Of a stretch of 64,000 bases of DNA, positions 35,963-45,022 are shown one piece after another. Positions within the stretch are counted from its first letter, which is position 1. Each line of letters opens with the position of its first letter. This stretch comes from Paraeggerthella sp964369725 (GTDB lineage Bacteria > Actinomycetota > Coriobacteriia > Coriobacteriales > Eggerthellaceae). The position numbers were made by a program, and so were the translations under genes. Where the stretch lies: NCBI GenBank assembly GCA_964369725.1, contig CAYJGC010000003.1, positions 3,382-67,381 on the forward strand, in the 5' to 3' direction. The notes beneath the pieces are model-generated. The model had not been told where the DNA came from. It saw only the letters and a list, made by a program, of their open reading frames with translations, and ran no database searches.

Positions 35963-36828
35963 GCGAATTTGGAATGGGCACAAAACGTTTTTCGAAACAT
36001 TTTTGTGCGACATCGAGCAAGAGTGTTCATAAGCAAAGCGGCTATGATGATTCCTTTTTTCTCAAAAGAACACTCTCGATTATCATAGTTGCTTTGATAG
36101 TAGTAGGGTTGGGTTTATTAAGTGGCTCATACGTGGAATTCAACGTGCTTGAAGCAATAGTGGATCTACCACGTGGCCTGGTGTGGATGTTGGTAGAATT
36201 CTTGCCATCCGTATCGTCGCTAGAAAAACTTGACACTATTCTTCCTGCACTCGGGTCAACGGTGCTTGTGGCAATATCTTCAAGCTGTCTCGCTGCAATT
36301 CTTGCTTACATTTGCGCAATTTTAGGCTCTCGCACGGTTGGAGTTGGGGGCATTGTTCCTCTTGCAGTAAGGGCGATATCGTCACTATTTCGCAACATTC
36401 CTATTGTTGCATGGGCGTTCATTTTGCTGTTTTCATTTAAGCAAAGTGAGTTTACGGGATTTTGTGCACTGTTCTTAACAAGCTTTGGTTATCTTATGCG
36501 CTGTTTTTTGGAGATGCTTGATGAAATGAGCGAAGGACCTCTTGAAGCCCTTCGCTCATCAGGGGCAACGTATGGACAGATTGTTGCGCATGCCGTTATT
36601 CCCATGAGTATAGCGGGCATGATCAGCTGGGTACTCTATATGATTGAAACCAATATCCGTGACGCGACGCTCATTGGTTTGCTTACCGGAACAGGTATCG
36701 GCTTTATTTTTGATGTGTACTACAAGAGTTTTCGGTATGACCTTGCGGGATTGGTAATTCTCTTCATCGTAGTTGTTGTTATTGCCTGTGAGCTTACTTC
36801 GAATTATGTGAGGAGGCAGATTACATGA
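35959..36828 (+). CDS. phnE1: Phosphonate ABC transporter permease PhnE (first)
   Basis: A 289-residue inner-membrane permease with about six hydrophobic segments and the PhnE EAA loop EALRSSGATYGQIVAHAVIP. It starts in a 4-base overlap with phnC and overlaps phnE2 by four bases. The N-terminus (1-35) is polar. Partner of the second permease. Confidence 0.9.
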   Translation: MSEFGMGTKRFSKHFCATSSKSVHKQSGYDDSFFLKRTLSIIIVALIVVGLGLLSGSYVEFNVLEAIVDLPRGLVWMLVEFLPSVSSLEKLDTILPALGSTVLVAISSSCLAAILAYICAILGSRTVGVGGIVPLAVRAISSLFRNIPIVAWAFILLFSFKQSEFTGFCALFLTSFGYLMRCFLEMLDEMSEGPLEALRSSGATYGQIVAHAVIPMSIAGMISWVLYMIETNIRDATLIGLLTGTGIGFIFDVYYKSFRYDLAGLVILFIVVVVIACELTSNYVRRQIT

Positions 36829-37709
36829 CGACAAATCAAGCAGCTATCTCTTCCGTAGCAAAAAGTTTGGAGCCCCAAACGTCTATGCGCCTTAGTGCAA
36901 AGGGGAAGATTAAAATCAAGATAGCGAGCAAATCAAATATCTTACTTGCCGTGGTGTTGGTTGTGTTGGCAGCGATTACGACAGTCTCAATGTTTGTGAT
37001 GGACTATGGCAACGTTGTTTTTGTTGAAGCATTGTCCACGGCGGTACGTAATTTTTTAACCATGATGCTTGAGCCGGGACTCGATGGACATTTTACTTTG
37101 CCGGACGTGATTGAAGGGTTGTTTGTCTCTTTGTCGCTCGCCGTGTTAACGACGCTTTTTGGTGGAGTTATAGCTTTTGTTCTGGGGCTGTTTGCTTCAT
37201 GCAATCTTTCAAATAAAAAAGTTAGCAACGCGATAAAGGTGTGTATGTCGGTTGCAAGGGCGGTACCCACCATTTTATGGGTCATGGTTTTTTCGGTTGC
37301 CATTGGGCTCGGTGCAGAAGCGGCAGTTGTTGGATTGTTGTTTCATACGGTTGCCTATTTGGTAAAGGCGTATTCAGAGGCATTTGAAGAGGTTGATCTG
37401 GGTGTTCTCGAAGCCTTGAGGGCAAGTGGAGCATCGTGGTGGCAGATAGTTTTTCAGGGGGTTGTGCCTGAAAAGATTAATGAAATGCTCTCTTGGACGT
37501 TTATTCGTTTTGAGATTAATTTCGCCAATGCTGTTGCAGTAGGTGTTGTTGCGGGAGCAGGCGGAATTGGATACCAGTTATTTGTAGCAGGTAGTTTTTA
37601 TTATAACTTTCACGAAGTTGGCTTGATTGTATATCTGTGTCTGGCGGTTGCAGTGATATTAGAGCTGGTTGCTATCAAGCTACGTAAGCGCTATATCGTG
37701 CATCACTAA
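36825..37709 (+). CDS. phnE2: Phosphonate ABC transporter permease PhnE (second)
   Basis: A 294-residue permease with a polar N-terminus (1-40), about six membrane segments and an EAA loop EALRASGASWWQIVFQGVVP. Differing from the first copy along its length, it probably forms a heterodimer with it in the importer. Confidence 0.9.
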   Translation: MTTNQAAISSVAKSLEPQTSMRLSAKGKIKIKIASKSNILLAVVLVVLAAITTVSMFVMDYGNVVFVEALSTAVRNFLTMMLEPGLDGHFTLPDVIEGLFVSLSLAVLTTLFGGVIAFVLGLFASCNLSNKKVSNAIKVCMSVARAVPTILWVMVFSVAIGLGAEAAVVGLLFHTVAYLVKAYSEAFEEVDLGVLEALRASGASWWQIVFQGVVPEKINEMLSWTFIRFEINFANAVAVGVVAGAGGIGYQLFVAGSFYYNFHEVGLIVYLCLAVAVILELVAIKLRKRYIVHH

Positions 37710-37721
37710 TAAGGAGCTGAA

Positions 37722-38159
37722 TTGAAACGATACGAACGAACGCGTGTGTTGGTTGAGGGTGATAGTGCCCTTGCGCATGCGATAGTAAAAGATATAGAGG
37801 CTGAATTAGGTGCACCTGTCATGCTTGAGGAGCCTCATGAGGAATTAGTTATGATACAGGTGCGAGAAACGGCTCACAATAGCTTATTTTACCTGGGTGA
37901 AGCGCTTATGACTTCATGTCGGGTGCGTATAGGTGGTGAAGTTGGTTTAGGTTTGATACTTGGGTCGGAGAGATGCTTGGCCTATGAGCTTGCGGTCATT
38001 GATGCAGCATTTTCTGGTGATACAGGTCAAGCGCGATTGAAAAATTGGGAACCTCGTTTGCTGGAAGAGCTTGAACATATCAAAAATCAAGAACTTTGTG
38101 AAGCGCGACATACTGCAGCCACGCGCGTTGATTTTGCGACGATGGAGGTGGAAGCATGA
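37722..38159 (+). CDS. phnG: C-P lyase core subunit PhnG
   Basis: A 145-residue subunit of the PhnGHIJ complex, which attaches methylphosphonate to ribose. The family blocks EEPHEELVMIQVRETAHNSLFYLGEALMTSCRV and GLGLILGSERCLAYELAVIDAAF are present. The start is a TTG at 37722 with AAGGAG 5 bases before it. Its stop overlaps phnH. Confidence 0.92.
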   Translation: MKRYERTRVLVEGDSALAHAIVKDIEAELGAPVMLEEPHEELVMIQVRETAHNSLFYLGEALMTSCRVRIGGEVGLGLILGSERCLAYELAVIDAAFSGDTGQARLKNWEPRLLEELEHIKNQELCEARHTAATRVDFATMEVEA

Positions 38160-38824
38160 TGATTGCAGAAGATGCTGTTTTGCATCGTATGCAAAGAGCG
38201 TTTCGCCAAGTATTGAACGCATTTGCTCATCCTGGATTGGTTTACGAAATCGAGTTAACTGCTGAGAATCAAGCTCGACCTGCATCTTTGACGGGAGCTC
38301 AGGAGACAGCTGTAAGGCTTTTTGTTGATCAGGCAGTTACGTTTGCTGTTGTAGATGCTGAAGAAGATACCTTAGCAAGTTACTTGACTAGTGAAACGCA
38401 TGCGGTGCGTGTTCCTGTACCGCGAGCCAACTTTATTGTCATTCCTCATCGTGCAGATTCTCGTTTGGCGAACCGTGCTGTTTTTGAGGCAGCTGGTGGA
38501 ACCTTGCTGTCGCCTGAGGCGGGCGCCACGGTCATACTGGGATGCATGCGTCTTTCGCAAGAGAATGATCATACATCACTCTATAAAGTTGCCGTGAGTG
38601 GACCGGGTGTCAAAGAGGTCAATGCGTTTTATGTTGATCGCGCTGATTGGGCACTTGCTCGTACTGCTCGCAAAGACGAGTTTCCCTGCGGGATAGAAAT
38701 TCTTTTGGTAGACAATCAGGGCAACGTGGTAGCCATTCCCCGAAGCTCTCAAATTGAGTTATCTCATCAGGCTTTGGATGCCGTATGTGACTCTCGCGAT
38801 GTGGACGCACAGGAGGTGTGTTAA
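38156..38824 (+). CDS. phnH: C-P lyase core subunit PhnH
   Basis: A 222-residue PhnH. LHRMQRAFRQVLNAFAHPGLV near the N-terminus, and the block RLANRAVFEAAGGTLLSPEAGATVILGCM, match this PLP-transferase-fold-like subunit of the core complex. It overlaps phnG by 4 bases and phnI by 1 base. Confidence 0.92.
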   Translation: MMIAEDAVLHRMQRAFRQVLNAFAHPGLVYEIELTAENQARPASLTGAQETAVRLFVDQAVTFAVVDAEEDTLASYLTSETHAVRVPVPRANFIVIPHRADSRLANRAVFEAAGGTLLSPEAGATVILGCMRLSQENDHTSLYKVAVSGPGVKEVNAFYVDRADWALARTARKDEFPCGIEILLVDNQGNVVAIPRSSQIELSHQALDAVCDSRDVDAQEVC

Positions 38825-40014
38825 TGGGTTACGTTGCAGTTCGTGGTGGCGGAAAAGCTATTGAACAGAGTTTGAAGCTCTTGGAATTAGAACGCGTGAT
38901 GTCTTCTTCGACGTTGGGTACCGATGAAATTGCAGGAATGTTTCCAGATTTAATTGATCAGGTTATGGGTGAGGCATCGCTTTATGCCCCGCGGTTGGCG
39001 GCTCTCGCTCTCAAGCAAGCTCAAGGGTCTCCCGATGAAGCAGTCTTTTTATTGCGGTCGTTTCGTTCTACACTAGAGCGACCTTATGTTTCGCGCCCGG
39101 TAAACACTACTGCTATGAAGATAAGTAGACGAATATCGGCAGCATTTAAAGATATTCCAGGTGGTCAAATCCTTGGTGCTACACGTGACTATAGTCATCG
39201 TCTATTGGCTTTTGATTTAGAGAACGAAGACAATGAGACCCTTGCACAAAAACGGAGAGAATTGACCCAGCATTTTTGGAAAGAGCAGGACGGACAGGCG
39301 GTCTTGCCGGTGCAGCTTCCTCGTGTCGTAGATTATCTGCGTAGTGAAGGGCTGGTGAAATCAATAGAGATTGATAACACGCAGCCAACTGATGCCACAA
39401 TGGCGCCCCTAACATTTCCTGCATCTCGTTCTGTGCGCTTGCAAACGCTTTCGCGTGGTATGACTCAGGCTGTAGAAGCGCTTGGTTATGCCGCTATTCG
39501 TGGTTTTGGTCCTGCACATCCTACCGTAGGTGAGTTGCGTGCGGGAAGTGTTGAGATAACAGTGAATCATCCGCTTTTTACAGGCGATGCCGACGATGCT
39601 TACTATTTGGGTTCAATTCCTGTGACTGAAGTAGAAAGTGTTTTTATGGATGAAGATGCTCCTGATCAAAGCAGTGCTGCTGAAGAGGGATTGTCTTTAG
39701 TTGTAGGCTATGGTCTTGTGATGGGGCGGTCAGAAACAAAAGCAATTGCTATGAGCGTGCTTGATCGCTGTCTTGAATCAGGCAATAAGCGTTATCCCAC
39801 AGAAGATGAGGAATTTGTGCTGTATCACGTGGATGGTGTAGAGGCAACTGGTTTTATTTCGCATCTGAAATTACCTCATTACGTAACTTTCCAATCAAAG
39901 CTTTCAAGCGTTAGAGCTACGCATGCAGAGGTCGAGTTAGATAATTTGGCAGATATCCATGCTGATGCAGCACCAAATCAAGCAAAGGAGACATACGATG
40001 CAAGCGCGTTATAA
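38824..40014 (+). CDS. phnI: C-P lyase core subunit PhnI
   Basis: A 396-residue PhnI, the nucleosidase-like subunit that with PhnGHL displaces adenine from ATP by the phosphonate. MGYVAVRGGGKAIEQSLKLLE, LALKQAQGSPDEAVFLLRSFRST and GFGPAHPTVGELRAGSVEI are family blocks. A perfect AGGAGGTG precedes ATG 38824. Confidence 0.94.
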   Translation: MGYVAVRGGGKAIEQSLKLLELERVMSSSTLGTDEIAGMFPDLIDQVMGEASLYAPRLAALALKQAQGSPDEAVFLLRSFRSTLERPYVSRPVNTTAMKISRRISAAFKDIPGGQILGATRDYSHRLLAFDLENEDNETLAQKRRELTQHFWKEQDGQAVLPVQLPRVVDYLRSEGLVKSIEIDNTQPTDATMAPLTFPASRSVRLQTLSRGMTQAVEALGYAAIRGFGPAHPTVGELRAGSVEITVNHPLFTGDADDAYYLGSIPVTEVESVFMDEDAPDQSSAAEEGLSLVVGYGLVMGRSETKAIAMSVLDRCLESGNKRYPTEDEEFVLYHVDGVEATGFISHLKLPHYVTFQSKLSSVRATHAEVELDNLADIHADAAPNQAKETYDASAL

Positions 40015-40876
40015 CTATGCGTTTTTTGATGAGGCATCAAAGCGAGAGATTCGCCGTGCTGTTATCAAAGGCGTGTCAATTCCTGGTTATCAAGTTCCTT
40101 TTGCCTCGCGAGAAATGCCCATCGGACGTGGATGGGGTACGGGTGGTTTACAGATTACTTTAAGTCTTATTGGTCGTGCTGACATATTAAAGGTCATCGA
40201 CCAAGGCTGTGATGACAGTGTTAATGCGGTCAATATTAAAAAGCTCGTTGCCGATACCACCGATGTTGAGGTGACCGACGAAACACAGGAAGCAACCCTT
40301 ATTCAGTCACGTCATCGTATTCCAGAGATTTCTCTCAGAGAAGACCAGCTCTTGGTTTTGCAAGTGCCTACACCTGAACCTTTGCGTACGTTTGAAGCAA
40401 GTGAAGCGGTCACTCGTCGTCTTCATGCCGAAGCAGATTACACCGGTGCATGGCTTGAGTTGTTTGATCAGATCGTACGGTTTGATACGACGACAACAGG
40501 TGCTGACCACCCCGTATTGGTTAATGATCGTTATGTTATGGCTCCTTCACCCATTCCTCGTTTTGACAATTTGAAGCTTGACAATGCCAGTCATCTTACG
40601 CTCTTTGGGGCGGGTCGTGAAAAGAAAATCTATGCAGTGCCTCCGTATACCAAGGTGAAACCTCTTGATTTTGAGGATTTTCCCTTCGTGGTTGAAACCT
40701 TTACAGGGCAAAGCTGCTGTCTATGTGGTGCTCGTGAAGTGTATTTAGACGAACTAGTAAATGAACAGACGGGCGCGGTGTATTACCAGTGCAATGACAC
40801 TTCCTACTGTCAACAGCGCAGAAATAGTGAGCAAAGAACAGGTGACGTGCGCCTGAAGGGAGTAACTAATGAGTGA
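39998..40876 (+). CDS. phnJ: Alpha-D-ribose 1-methylphosphonate 5-phosphate C-P-lyase
   Basis: Radical-SAM-like enzyme that breaks the C-P bond using a [4Fe-4S] cluster. The Cys pattern is C240-x2-C243-x21-C265-x5-C271, one residue from the E. coli Cys241/244/266/272 arrangement, so the catalytic site is complete in the 292-residue protein. AAAGGAG precedes the ATG; the start lies 17 bases inside phnI. Confidence 0.96.
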   Translation: MQARYNYAFFDEASKREIRRAVIKGVSIPGYQVPFASREMPIGRGWGTGGLQITLSLIGRADILKVIDQGCDDSVNAVNIKKLVADTTDVEVTDETQEATLIQSRHRIPEISLREDQLLVLQVPTPEPLRTFEASEAVTRRLHAEADYTGAWLELFDQIVRFDTTTTGADHPVLVNDRYVMAPSPIPRFDNLKLDNASHLTLFGAGREKKIYAVPPYTKVKPLDFEDFPFVVETFTGQSCCLCGAREVYLDELVNEQTGAVYYQCNDTSYCQQRRNSEQRTGDVRLKGVTNE

Positions 40877-41729
40877 TGCGCAACGTTTTGGACTTGATGA
40901 AGTGCCAAGTCTTTCAGTACAGCACCTTTCAAAAAGGTTTGGTAAAGGGTGCGCGTACTGCTCTCCTCTGAGTGCTCAACTTGAGCGAAATATGTGTCCT
41001 CAGTGTGGCACTGTTCATGCAGTGCGTGATGTAAGCCTAGAGGTGTTCCCTGGTGAGATTGTGGGAATTGTGGGAGAGTCGGGAAGTGGAAAATCTACCT
41101 TTATGAAGTGCATGTTTTTTGATGAAACAGCAACTTCGGGTCAGGTGTATGCGCATCCTTATGATGAAGGAGTAGCAAATTTGTTTGAGCTGTCTTCGCA
41201 GCAGAAGCGCGCAATTCGTAATACTGTTTTTGGTATGGTGTACCAAAATCCCTATTTGGGTTTGCGAATGGATTTTTCTTCCCTTTCAAACATTGCTGAG
41301 CAGATGATAGCGGCAGGAAATCGCAACGTAAGTGCTATGCGCGAACGAGGAATAGATTTACTTGAGCGCGTCAATATCCCTTCCGCACGAGCCACTACGC
41401 CGCCACGTTTGTTTTCGGGAGGCATGCAGCAGCGCGTGCAAATTGCTAAAGCACTTTCCAATAACCCACCTATCCTGCTCCTTGATGAAGTTACAACTGG
41501 GTTGGACTTATCGGTTCAAGCGGCAGTTCTCGATCTTATCCAGCAGATTCGCCGTGACTTTAACGTGAGTATGCTTGTGGTGAGTCATGATTTGGGTGTA
41601 ATTCGCATGTTGGCTGACCGCACCTTTGTCATGTTAGATGGGCGTGTAGTTGAAAGTGGTCTTACTGATCAGATTCTTGAAGACCCTCAACATGCCTATA
41701 CCCAACAATTGGTGTATTCCTTGCTCTAG
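40869..41729 (+). CDS. phnK: C-P lyase accessory ATPase PhnK
   Basis: A 286-residue ABC-type ATPase that docks on the C-P lyase core. Walker A GESGSGKST, signature FSGGMQQRVQIAKAL, Walker B ILLLDEVTTGLDLS and switch His SHDLGVI are intact. An insertion near residues 28-50 carries two CxxC pairs (CAYC and CPQC), a likely zinc ribbon that E. coli PhnK lacks. It overlaps phnJ by 8 bases. Confidence 0.93.
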   Translation: MSDAQRFGLDEVPSLSVQHLSKRFGKGCAYCSPLSAQLERNMCPQCGTVHAVRDVSLEVFPGEIVGIVGESGSGKSTFMKCMFFDETATSGQVYAHPYDEGVANLFELSSQQKRAIRNTVFGMVYQNPYLGLRMDFSSLSNIAEQMIAAGNRNVSAMRERGIDLLERVNIPSARATTPPRLFSGGMQQRVQIAKALSNNPPILLLDEVTTGLDLSVQAAVLDLIQQIRRDFNVSMLVVSHDLGVIRMLADRTFVMLDGRVVESGLTDQILEDPQHAYTQQLVYSLL

Positions 41730-41771
41730 CAATGTGACTGATTTTAAGAAGGACTGAAAGGATTTTGTTTT

Positions 41772-43103
41772 ATGGAAAGCAATTCTTATATTATTCGCGG
41801 TGGGTCTGTCGTGCTCTACGATCGTGTTTTACCGAATCATGATGTAGTAGTCGTTGATGGACGTATTGCATCAATCGAACCAACTTCATCGTGCGATCTT
41901 CACGCCCAGCCTGATGCAACTAAAGGCGTGATCCCTATTATTGATGCTCGCGGTGCCTTTGTTGCACCCGGTATGATTGATATTCACTCGGATTATGTAG
42001 AAAATATTGCATCACCCCGTCCAAGTGTCGTGATGGATCTCTCGCGTTCTTTGTATAAAACGGATCGTGAGTTGGTGGCACATGGAGTTACGACTATCTA
42101 TCACTCCCTTTCTATTTATGGCACTCAGATTTTTGACCATAAGCCTATTCGCAATTTTGAAAATGTGAGTTCGCTTATTGATTGTGTGGCAAATATGCGC
42201 GAAGGAGAAGAGCGCGACCATCTTATTCGCCATCGCTTGCACATGCGTATAGAGCTCGATTCGGTTGACTTGTATGGCGAAATGGAGGAGTACCTGCATT
42301 CGGGTAAAATTGACTTGGTATCATTTATGGATCATACGCCTGGTCAGGGGCAATATGCTGATCTCTTGGTATTTGGCGACACACTTAAAGGGTATCATGA
42401 CGTAACGGATGAACAAGTTAGAGAAGTTATTAGACAGCAACAAGAGAGCAAAAAACTAACCTACGCTCAAATTAACACCCTTGCGCTTGCTGCACGTGAG
42501 CGGGGTATTTCAATTGCTTCGCATGATGATGATACTTCTGAAAAACTCGCGTTTATGGATGGTATTCAGGCTACTATTTCAGAATTTCCCATAACGCTTG
42601 ATATTGCTCATGAAGCACGAGGGCGCGGCATGCATACTATCGCCGGTGCTCCTAATGTCATGCTGGGATATAGTCATTCGGGTAATTTGAGCGCACGTGA
42701 GGCGGTGGTTGCAGGTGCTATCGATATCTTATGCAGCGACTACTATCCTGCTGCTTTGCTTGATTCGGTATTTACTCTGCGTGATGTATGTGGTCTTGAT
42801 CTTGCTCGCGCTTTTGCTTTAGTAAGTATCAACCCTGCTAAAGCAGTAGGTGTTGCCGATGAGTTGGGTTCTATTGCGGTCGGTAAGCGCGCCGACCTAT
42901 TGCTGATTCGCGAGATTGATTGTGGGGAAAAAGAGGGTTCTTTACTAAGGCGTACGATGCCCGTGGTGACACGTGCTTTTGTTGGAGGAAACGCGGTGTT
43001 TCGCTCGCATTATCCGCATCAACCTGCAGGCTATGGTGATCTTTGCTATGGGGAAGATGGCGAAGAGGTCGGATCGAGCGCTCTGTTTGCAAAGGCGATG
43101 TAG
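41772..43103 (+). CDS. phnM: Alpha-D-ribose 1-methylphosphonate 5-triphosphate diphosphatase
   Basis: An amidohydrolase-fold enzyme that releases pyrophosphate from the triphosphate intermediate. The 443-residue protein has the first metal motif as GMIDIHSDYVEN, then SFMDHTPGQGQY, SIASHDDDTSE, and SDYYPAALL with further ligands. It starts 42 bases after phnK. Confidence 0.95.
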   Translation: MESNSYIIRGGSVVLYDRVLPNHDVVVVDGRIASIEPTSSCDLHAQPDATKGVIPIIDARGAFVAPGMIDIHSDYVENIASPRPSVVMDLSRSLYKTDRELVAHGVTTIYHSLSIYGTQIFDHKPIRNFENVSSLIDCVANMREGEERDHLIRHRLHMRIELDSVDLYGEMEEYLHSGKIDLVSFMDHTPGQGQYADLLVFGDTLKGYHDVTDEQVREVIRQQQESKKLTYAQINTLALAARERGISIASHDDDTSEKLAFMDGIQATISEFPITLDIAHEARGRGMHTIAGAPNVMLGYSHSGNLSAREAVVAGAIDILCSDYYPAALLDSVFTLRDVCGLDLARAFALVSINPAKAVGVADELGSIAVGKRADLLLIREIDCGEKEGSLLRRTMPVVTRAFVGGNAVFRSHYPHQPAGYGDLCYGEDGEEVGSSALFAKAM

Positions 43104-43104
43104 A

Positions 43105-43803
43105 ATGACTACTTTAGAGATTCAGAATTTATCGAAATCGTTTTTACTTCATCGTGTTGACAAGCGAATCCAGGGGTGTCAAGACATTAGTTTTGCTATT
43201 CAAGCAGGTGAATTTGTGGGTATTACTGGGCGCAGCGGCAGCGGAAAATCTACCATTTTGCGTTGTATTTGGCGCACCAATCTTCCTGAGCGTGGACGCA
43301 TCTTGTATGACTCAAAGCGTTACGGGATTATTGATTTGGCACAGGCAACACAGAGACAAATGCTGTATCTGCGTGCCTATGAGCTGGGGTATGTTTCGCA
43401 GTTTCTTAATGCGCTACCTCGTCAAACAGCGTATGACATTGTATACAAAAGCGCGATTGAAACATTCGGCTCTTGTGAAAGTGAACAAGCAGCGCGTGAA
43501 ACTGAAAAAATGTTGCGTCATTTTGACTTAGATGAAGGGCTGTGGGGGCTGTATCCTCGTACGTTTTCAGGAGGAGAGAAGTTGCGCTTAAACATTGCTG
43601 CAGCTATGATTAAGCGTCCTCGTTTGCTGTTGCTAGACGAGCCAACCGCTTCACTCGATAATGCTTCAAAACTCAAAGTACGTGACTTAATTGAGCAGCT
43701 AAAGGGAAGTGGTACTACTATGTTGGGCATCTTCCATGATTTGGAATTTATGGAAGGTCTTTGTGACTATGAATTTAACATGCAGGAAGGCATGATGGCA
43801 TGA
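43105..43803 (+). CDS. phnL: C-P lyase accessory ATPase PhnL
   Basis: A 232-residue ABC-type ATPase with Walker A GRSGSGKST, signature FSGGEKLRLNIAAAM, Walker B LLLLDEPTASLD, and the PhnL block GYVSQFLNALPRQTAYDIV. It is required in the nucleophilic attack on ATP ribose. It starts 1 base after the phnM stop and overlaps phnPP by 4 bases. Confidence 0.94.
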   Translation: MTTLEIQNLSKSFLLHRVDKRIQGCQDISFAIQAGEFVGITGRSGSGKSTILRCIWRTNLPERGRILYDSKRYGIIDLAQATQRQMLYLRAYELGYVSQFLNALPRQTAYDIVYKSAIETFGSCESEQAARETEKMLRHFDLDEGLWGLYPRTFSGGEKLRLNIAAAMIKRPRLLLLDEPTASLDNASKLKVRDLIEQLKGSGTTMLGIFHDLEFMEGLCDYEFNMQEGMMA

Positions 43804-44588
43804 TTTCAGACCTCCACATACACACCTCGGTTTCTGATGGTTCCGATACCTTTGAGCAGGTACTCAAACAGGCTAGCCAGCGTGGTATTAGTCGCGTTGC
43901 TTTTACTAATCATGACACTACTAAGGGTCTCGATGAAGCGACTGTATTGGGGGAGCGCTTAGGTATAGAAGTGGTGGGAGGTATAGAAATTAGTGCATTT
44001 GACTACAAGCGAGAGCGTAAAGTGCACATTTTAGGGTTGCAAGTGCACGAAAAATCCCCTGCTCTTGAGTCGCTTTGTGCTCCTACACTTGAGCAGCGTC
44101 ATAAGAATTCACTTTGGCAGCTTGCGCGTTTGCAAGAAGCAGGATGGGATGTGGACGTAGATTATGCTCTGAGCTTAGCTGCGTCTTCAACCGCTTTGTA
44201 TAAGCAACATCTGATGGCCGCTTTGACCGATTTTGATTATGGCACTTCATCTTATCGGGAGTTATACCAGCGTCTGTTTAAGGGTGAGGGAATTTGTGCA
44301 CGCGATATTTCATATGTTGATGCGCGGGATGCGGTGGCAGCGGTTGTTGAAGAGGGGGGTCTAGCGGTGCTTGCTCACCCGGGACAGCTTGATAGCTTTG
44401 ACCTGGTTCCTGAATTGGTCGCCTGTGGACTTGGGGGAATTGAGCGCGACCACCCCGACCATACGCCTATTGACCAAAAACGGTGCGACGAGCTCGCAAA
44501 CCGCTTTACTCTTTTATGTACCGGCGGATCTGACTATCACGGATCTTTTGGCAATATCCCTCATATAGGATATGGCTTGGAAAGCTAA
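43800..44588 (+). CDS. phnPP: PHP-type phosphoribosyl 1,2-cyclic phosphate phosphodiesterase (PhnPP)
   Basis: PHP-domain metalloenzyme of 262 residues with DLHIHTSVSDGSDTFEQVL (first metal ligands His6, His8), AFTNHDT, GGIEISA, LAHPGQ and GGSDYHGS. PHP enzymes at the end of phn operons in Eggerthella hydrolyse 5-phosphoribosyl 1,2-cyclic phosphate in two steps to ribose 5-phosphate and phosphate; this gene occupies the same place. That would let the operon do without PhnP and PhnN, neither of which is present. The function is inferred from fold and context. Confidence 0.85.
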   Translation: MISDLHIHTSVSDGSDTFEQVLKQASQRGISRVAFTNHDTTKGLDEATVLGERLGIEVVGGIEISAFDYKRERKVHILGLQVHEKSPALESLCAPTLEQRHKNSLWQLARLQEAGWDVDVDYALSLAASSTALYKQHLMAALTDFDYGTSSYRELYQRLFKGEGICARDISYVDARDAVAAVVEEGGLAVLAHPGQLDSFDLVPELVACGLGGIERDHPDHTPIDQKRCDELANRFTLLCTGGSDYHGSFGNIPHIGYGLES

Positions 44589-44612
44589 GCTCCTGTTTCA
44601 TAACCATATTGC

Positions 44613-44652
44613 AACCATCAAAGCTTTCTCCATGGGGAAAGCTTTGATGGTT
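44613..44652 (+). terminator. Terminator of the phn operon
   Basis: A 16-bp perfect stem, AACCATCAAAGCTTTC (44613-44628) / GAAAGCTTTGATGGTT (44637-44652), with an 8-base loop, 25 bases past phnPP, followed by a short T-rich stretch. Confidence 0.85.
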
Positions 44653-45022
44653 TACTTCACAAGGATATCAAGCAAGTTTTAAAAAGCGTCCACGAAGCTT
44701 GACAAGTACACACCCTTTATCTTGGCAGCAAATTTTAGGTAAGTGCTTTTACTGTCTCAAAAAATGCAAAAACAAAGGAAGAATCAACGTATTTTACGTG
44801 CTGGAAACNNNNNNNNNNNNNNNNNNNNNNNNNNNNNNNNNNNNNNNNNNNNNNNNNNNNNNNNNNNNNNNNNNNNNNNNNNNNNNNNNNNNNNNNNNNN
44901 NNNNNNNNGTCTCAAAAAATGCAAAAACAAAGGAAGAATCAACGTATTTTACGTGCTGGAAACAGTAATTTTGCTATGAACTGGTAGACTAGGGCAATTC
45001 TTTAGAAAGTGAAAGGAAACAC
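44653..45022. other. Intergenic region before lysA with an assembly gap
   Basis: About 370 bases, or 215 after removing the gap and duplicate. N run at 44809-44908; the bases 44754-44808 are identical to 44909-44963. I see no firm promoter and no lysine riboswitch. A GAAAGGA lies before the lysA start. Confidence 0.7.
44809..44908. other. Assembly gap (100 N) flanked by a 55-base duplicate
   Basis: Non-coding gap. Same signature as the gaps at 3957 and 23125. Confidence 0.95.
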
